Positions 60,584 to 64,000 of a stretch of DNA of 64,000 bases are shown here, piece after piece; position 1 is the first letter of the stretch; the number at the start of each line of letters is the position of its first letter. The DNA lies in NCBI RefSeq assembly GCF_009857445.1, contig NZ_WWCN01000010.1:62001-126000 (forward strand), given 5' to 3'. A program made the translations under genes and the position numbers. Below the pieces are notes generated by a model. It was not told the origin of the DNA, made no database searches, and saw only the letters and a program-made list of their open reading frames with translations. The stretch comes from Duganella flavida (GTDB lineage: Bacteria > Pseudomonadota > Gammaproteobacteria > Burkholderiales > Burkholderiaceae_D).

Positions 60584-61016
60584 TGGTTTGCAGGTTCACG
60601 GTGTTCTTTTGCGACGGCAGGAAGTCTATCAGCAAACCGTTGTGAATGCGGCTACCCTGCGTCAGTTTTACACTTGGGATTTCCTGGAAAATCACGACGC
60701 TGTCGGCATCCACCTTCACGCCCACCCATTGCAACGGCAGGCGCTTGCCGTCCTTGTCGGCGATGGTGAACTGCTTTTCGACGTAGCGCTGCAGTGGCGC
60801 TTCGCTGTCGGCGCGGCCAAGGTCAAACTGGCGGCCATAGAGATTGGTCAGCAGCGTGGCGAGATCGTGCGCGGTGTAGGTGTGCACGATCTCGGTGCTG
60901 CCGGTGCGCTCGTTGTAGCTGATGTCCGCTATGCCCATATGGAAGTTGTGGGCGTGGGACATCGTGCTGGCCAAGGTCAGCACAGTAGCGACAACGACGC
61001 GCAGGCGGCGTAACAT
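60525..61016 (-). CDS. DUF6702-like exported protein
   Basis: A 163-residue exported protein: signal peptide VVVATVLTLASTMSHAH, then NFHMGIADISYNERTGSTEIVHTYTAHDLATLL, DKDGKRLPLQWVGVKVDADSVVIFQEIP and NGLLIDFLPSQKNTVNL. The H-x-F-H-x-G-I-A-D-I-x-Y-N block is that of the DUF6702 family, small periplasmic proteins commonly linked to M1-type peptidases and TonB receptors. Its ATG overlaps the peptidase stop by one base (TGATG), so translation is coupled. Function is unknown. Confidence 0.78.
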   Translation of the reverse strand: MLRRLRVVVATVLTLASTMSHAHNFHMGIADISYNERTGSTEIVHTYTAHDLATLLTNLYGRQFDLGRADSEAPLQRYVEKQFTIADKDGKRLPLQWVGVKVDADSVVIFQEIPSVKLTQGSRIHNGLLIDFLPSQKNTVNLQTNGATKTLLFDQSSIDQIAP

Positions 61017-63358
61017 CACTTTTTCTCGTCCTTCTTCAGCGGCATATTAAAGTCGCGCATCAGGTTATTTTTATCACGCTCGGTCTTGAACAGTTCGAGG
61101 CGGGACTCCGTTACCTTGCGCGGCCACGAGTTGTTGGACGTGTCGATGTCGGCGGTCTCCCAGTTCGGATCCTGGGTCAGGCCCACCATCGGTTCGTCGG
61201 TGACGATCAACTTGGTGATCTTCTTCGAGTTGTAGCGCCATACTTCGGCCGGAACGCGCTCGATGTACTTCTTGCCGCTCTTGAGTTCAATCTCCAGGAT
61301 CAGCGGCATCACCATGCCGCCAAGGTTGGAGAAGTCCACCAGGTACAGGTGCTTGCCCTGGTCCAGCAGTTTTTTCTCCCACGGCTCCAGCTTCTCGACT
61401 TCTTCAGCGTAGGTGTTACGGTCCTTGTTGGTGACCGTGAACTCATCGTGATCGTTGTAGAAGTCCTTCAGCTCCGGATGTGCATCCAGGCGTTTCGGCA
61501 GGGCCTTGTTGCGCTGCTCGGACAGCGAGATTGGCTGCGCGTCCTTCTGCGCCTTCTTCCATGCCTTTTCCTTTTCAGGATCCTTGGTACTCACGCCGTA
61601 CTCGGTGATGCCGTCGATGCTGATATCCACCGGATCGGTGGTGTAGAACCAGCCGCGCCAGAACCAGTCGAGGTCCGTGCCGGAAGCGTCTTCCATGGTG
61701 CGGAAGAAATCCGCAGGCGTTGGGCGCTTGAACTTCCAGCGCTGGGCGTATTCGCGGAATGCATAGTCGAACAGCTCGCGGCCCAGAATCGTCTCGCGCA
61801 GGATGTTCAAACCGGTGGCTGGCTTGGCGTAGGCGTTATTCCCAACCTGGAGCAGCGACTCCGAGTTGGTCATGATCGGCACCTGGTTATGGCTGCGCAT
61901 GTAGTCGACGATGTTGCGCGGCTCGCCGCGGCGCGACGGGTACTTGTCTTCCCACTCCTGCTCGGCGAGATACTGCACGAAGGTGTTCAGGCCTTCATCC
62001 ATCCAGGTCCACTGGCGCTCGTCAGAGTTGATGATCATCGGGTAGTAGTTGTGGCCTACTTCGTGGATGATCACACCGATCAAGCCGTACTTGGTCTGCT
62101 GCGACCAGGTCAGCGCGCCAGTTTTCTTATCCTTGGCTGGACGCGGGCCATTGAAGGAAATCATCGGGTACTCCATGCCGCCCACCGGACCGTTGACCGA
62201 AATCGCGGTCGGATACGGGTAGTCGAAACTGTACTTGTTGTACTTGTCGATGGTGTGGATGATGGCCTGCGTGCTGTACTTGCCCCACAGCGGATTGCCT
62301 TCCTTCGGATAGTAGGACATCGCCAGCACGTCGGTGGAGTCCTTCTTGTAGCCTTGCGCATCCCAGATGAATTTGCGGCTCGAAGCCCACGCGAAATCGC
62401 GCACGTTGGATGCGGTGAAGTGCCAGGTCTTTGTGGCGCTGCTGTGCGACTTCTCGGCCTTGGTGGCCTCTTCCTGCGTGACGATAACAACCGGTGCGGT
62501 TGCGGTCTTGGCTTTTTCCAGGCGCTCGCGCTGCACGGCGCTCAGTACGTCGTTAGCATTTTGCAGTTGGCCGGTGGCCGCAACCACGTGATCTGCCGGC
62601 ACGGTCAGCTGTACATCGTAGTTGCCGAATTCCAGCGTGAATTCGCCGGTGCCCAGGAACTGCTTGTGCTGCCAGCCATAGACGTCGTAGTAGGCCGCCA
62701 TGCGCGGGAACCACTGGGCGATTTCGAACAGGTCGTTCTTGTCTTCTTCAAAGTGTTCGTAGCCGGAACGGCCGCCCAGCACCAACTGCTCGTTGATGTT
62801 GTAGGACCAGTCGATATTGAAGACGAACTTTTGGCCCGGCTTCAATGGCGTTGGCAGGTCGATGCGCATCATGGTGCGGTTGATCACGTACTTCAGCGGT
62901 TTGCCGTCAGCGCCTACGCTCTTGATCTTGAAGCCGCCGTCGAATTCACCGCCAGCCAGGATGCCGCGCATGCCTTCAAACTTGTAGCCTTCTTCCGGCG
63001 ACGCCTTGGCCCACGCTTCGCGCGAAGGCTGGGTGAGCATCATGCGGGCGTCGGAATCTTTTTTGTAGATGTTCTGGTCCAGCTGCACCCACAGGTAGCT
63101 CAGCGTGTCCGGCGAGTTATTGTGATAGGTGATTTGCTCGCTGCCGGTAAGGGCGCGTTTGGCTTCGTCCAGCGTGGCGCTGATGGTGTAGTCGGCGCGC
63201 TGCTGCCAGTAAGCGTGGCCCGGCGCGCCGGAAGCGGTGCGGTAGACGTTAGGAGTCGGCAGGATCTCGTCGAGTTGACGGAATTTGTCGTCGAACGGCT
63301 CCGCTGCATAAGCGGACACCGTCAGGCAAAGGGCCAGGAAGCCAATTTTTTTGCGCAT
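61016..63358 (-). CDS. M1 family zinc metallopeptidase, exported
   Basis: A 780-residue gluzincin aminopeptidase-like protein with a signal peptide (GFLALCLTVSAYAAEP). The N-terminal beta-domain (HAYWQQRADYTISATLDEAKRALTGSEQITYHNNSPDTLSYLWVQLDQNIY in parts) precedes the catalytic domain with HEVGH (His432, Glu433, His436), the third zinc ligand in WMDEGLNTFVQYLAEQEW and an upstream G-G-M-E-Y (NGPVGGMEYPMISF), the M1 GxMEN-like substrate site with Tyr replacing Asn. This class of larger periplasmic M1 proteins trims peptides. It is the first gene of the leftward trio. Confidence 0.9.
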   Translation of the reverse strand: MRKKIGFLALCLTVSAYAAEPFDDKFRQLDEILPTPNVYRTASGAPGHAYWQQRADYTISATLDEAKRALTGSEQITYHNNSPDTLSYLWVQLDQNIYKKDSDARMMLTQPSREAWAKASPEEGYKFEGMRGILAGGEFDGGFKIKSVGADGKPLKYVINRTMMRIDLPTPLKPGQKFVFNIDWSYNINEQLVLGGRSGYEHFEEDKNDLFEIAQWFPRMAAYYDVYGWQHKQFLGTGEFTLEFGNYDVQLTVPADHVVAATGQLQNANDVLSAVQRERLEKAKTATAPVVIVTQEEATKAEKSHSSATKTWHFTASNVRDFAWASSRKFIWDAQGYKKDSTDVLAMSYYPKEGNPLWGKYSTQAIIHTIDKYNKYSFDYPYPTAISVNGPVGGMEYPMISFNGPRPAKDKKTGALTWSQQTKYGLIGVIIHEVGHNYYPMIINSDERQWTWMDEGLNTFVQYLAEQEWEDKYPSRRGEPRNIVDYMRSHNQVPIMTNSESLLQVGNNAYAKPATGLNILRETILGRELFDYAFREYAQRWKFKRPTPADFFRTMEDASGTDLDWFWRGWFYTTDPVDISIDGITEYGVSTKDPEKEKAWKKAQKDAQPISLSEQRNKALPKRLDAHPELKDFYNDHDEFTVTNKDRNTYAEEVEKLEPWEKKLLDQGKHLYLVDFSNLGGMVMPLILEIELKSGKKYIERVPAEVWRYNSKKITKLIVTDEPMVGLTQDPNWETADIDTSNNSWPRKVTESRLELFKTERDKNNLMRDFNMPLKKDEKK

Positions 63359-63442
63359 GTGGGTTGTTCCTCTGGATAAGAGGATAAATTGTATAGCAGG
63401 TTTTCACATGATTACCTGCTGATACAAAAATATACAAACCAC

Positions 63443-64000
63443 CTATTCAACTTTTTTAACTTGCGACTCCTGGAATTGCTGGTGCGCGTCGTCCGTCGCG
63501 GTGATGGCAGTTGACGGAACATCAAGCTTCATTAAGCGTGAGCCCTTGCTGCTGCTGGCTTGCGGCCACTCCGGCAAGCCGGCGCCGTTAGGATTGCCGG
63601 TCTTGATGAAGTTGGCGAAGTAATCCTGCATCTGCGCCGACAGTGCGCGATCGTCGTCGGTCCATGAATAGACTTTATTCCCTGCCAGGTTGCCGAGCGC
63701 GTATTCGATTTCCACCGAATGGCCAGCGCCATCCTGGCCCGGACGTGGACGGGTGTAGTAATAGCGGTAGGTCGGCTTGCCGCTGGTGCGCGCGTGCGAG
63801 TCTATCCATTTCCACGTGCCATAGCCGATAAAGCGATCGCTCGCCAACTCGGTGGCAGCTTGCTTCACATCGCCGCTGTAGGCTTGCTGCGCGGCGGCGG
63901 CCTCGTCGCCGTAAATTTTTTGTAGCGCGGCGGCGAAGTTGTCGTTAGTCGCTTCGGTCTCGCCGAGGATTTGCTTGTAGTGGCCTTCATACGAATTCCA
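63443..64000 (-). CDS. Type-B carboxylesterase, C-terminal part (start off the right edge)
   Basis: The frame is open from the window end at 64000 to a stop at 63443, giving 185 residues of C-terminal sequence. ASDRFIGYGTWKWIDSHAR, PTYRYYYTRPRP, HSVEIEYALGNL (the catalytic-His region of the esterase/lipase fold, with VEIEYALGN) and ALSAQMQDYFANFIKTGNPNGAGLPEWPQ are typical of the carboxylesterase/PnbA family. The nucleophile serine lies outside the window. It precedes the M1 peptidase gene in the same direction by 84 bp. Confidence 0.82.
   Translation of the reverse strand, partial: WNSYEGHYKQILGETEATNDNFAAALQKIYGDEAAAAQQAYSGDVKQAATELASDRFIGYGTWKWIDSHARTSGKPTYRYYYTRPRPGQDGAGHSVEIEYALGNLAGNKVYSWTDDDRALSAQMQDYFANFIKTGNPNGAGLPEWPQASSSKGSRLMKLDVPSTAITATDDAHQQFQESQVKKVE

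Noticed and set aside
61349..63379. Long rightward open frame opposite the M1 peptidase
   Set aside because: Low-complexity Val/Arg/Leu composition with no motif, whereas the leftward frame has HEVGH and a signal peptide.
1..64000. tRNA, rRNA, CRISPR arrays, prophage or intact insertion sequences
   Set aside because: I looked for cloverleaf-like blocks, regularly spaced repeats and phage structural genes and saw none. Only the IS66 remnant was found.

Overview
The window is a GC-rich, densely coded stretch of a Gram-negative chromosome. It has general porins ending in H-T-F, four complete TonB-dependent receptors, LysR/MarR/IclR regulators, a PcaR-controlled beta-ketoadipate module and vanillate demethylase genes. 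Together these point to a heterotrophic betaproteobacterium, most likely Oxalobacteraceae (Massilia/Duganella-like). That placement is an inference from gene content and protein style, not from a marker gene. I saw no rRNA, tRNA, CRISPR array or intact mobile element.

Layout. 1-3.5 kb: the 5' part of a purine nucleoside permease gene, a hybrid histidine kinase, and a MarR regulator divergent from a siderophore-interacting flavoprotein. 3.5-6.1 kb: a scar made of the last ~24 codons of a porin, a decayed IS66 transposase and a serine hydrolase with a membrane tail. 6.2-10.2 kb: a LysR regulator divergent from cupin and DHA2 exporter genes, then an MHS-type symporter. 10.4-19.3 kb: a gluconate/carbohydrate operon (gntK, TonB-dependent receptor, gntP, a two-beta-helix plus beta-propeller protein, a frameshifted esterase) behind two LacI/GntR-type operators. 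19.4-20.7 kb: small proteins and a Crp/Fnr regulator.

20.8-33.8 kb is an aromatic-acid block: two periplasmic binding proteins, one LivHMGF-type permease set, a porin, PcaR, PcaIJF (last two steps of the beta-ketoadipate pathway) and a MarR-controlled vanAB (vanillate to protocatechuate). The middle steps (pcaGHBCD) are not here. Two PcaR operators with identical three-half-site geometry lie in front of the porin and pcaIJF.

33.9-56.7 kb is the most unusual part and looks like an organosulfur scavenging island. It holds a desaturase-like diiron protein with a PhnD-like binding protein, a multiply deleted ssuA pseudogene, a Tat-exported amine oxidase with a secreted RidA protein, two TonB-dependent receptors with a private TonB, SsuCB, two SsuA-type binding proteins, an acyl-CoA-dehydrogenase-like flavoprotein, two LLM flavin monooxygenases, a 2-hydroxyacid dehydrogenase, a class II aldolase, and a cysteine-dioxygenase-like protein fused to four rhodanese domains. 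The amine oxidase and ssuC operons share a promoter element placed exactly 87 bp before each start codon, with a LysR gene between them. This suggests one regulon that takes up a sulfur compound, oxidises it and processes the released sulfur; the substrate cannot be read from the sequence.

56.8-64 kb: a chemoreceptor, then a leftward run of a TonB-dependent receptor, a DUF6702-like protein and an M1 metallopeptidase, and the C-terminal part of a type-B carboxylesterase running off the right edge.
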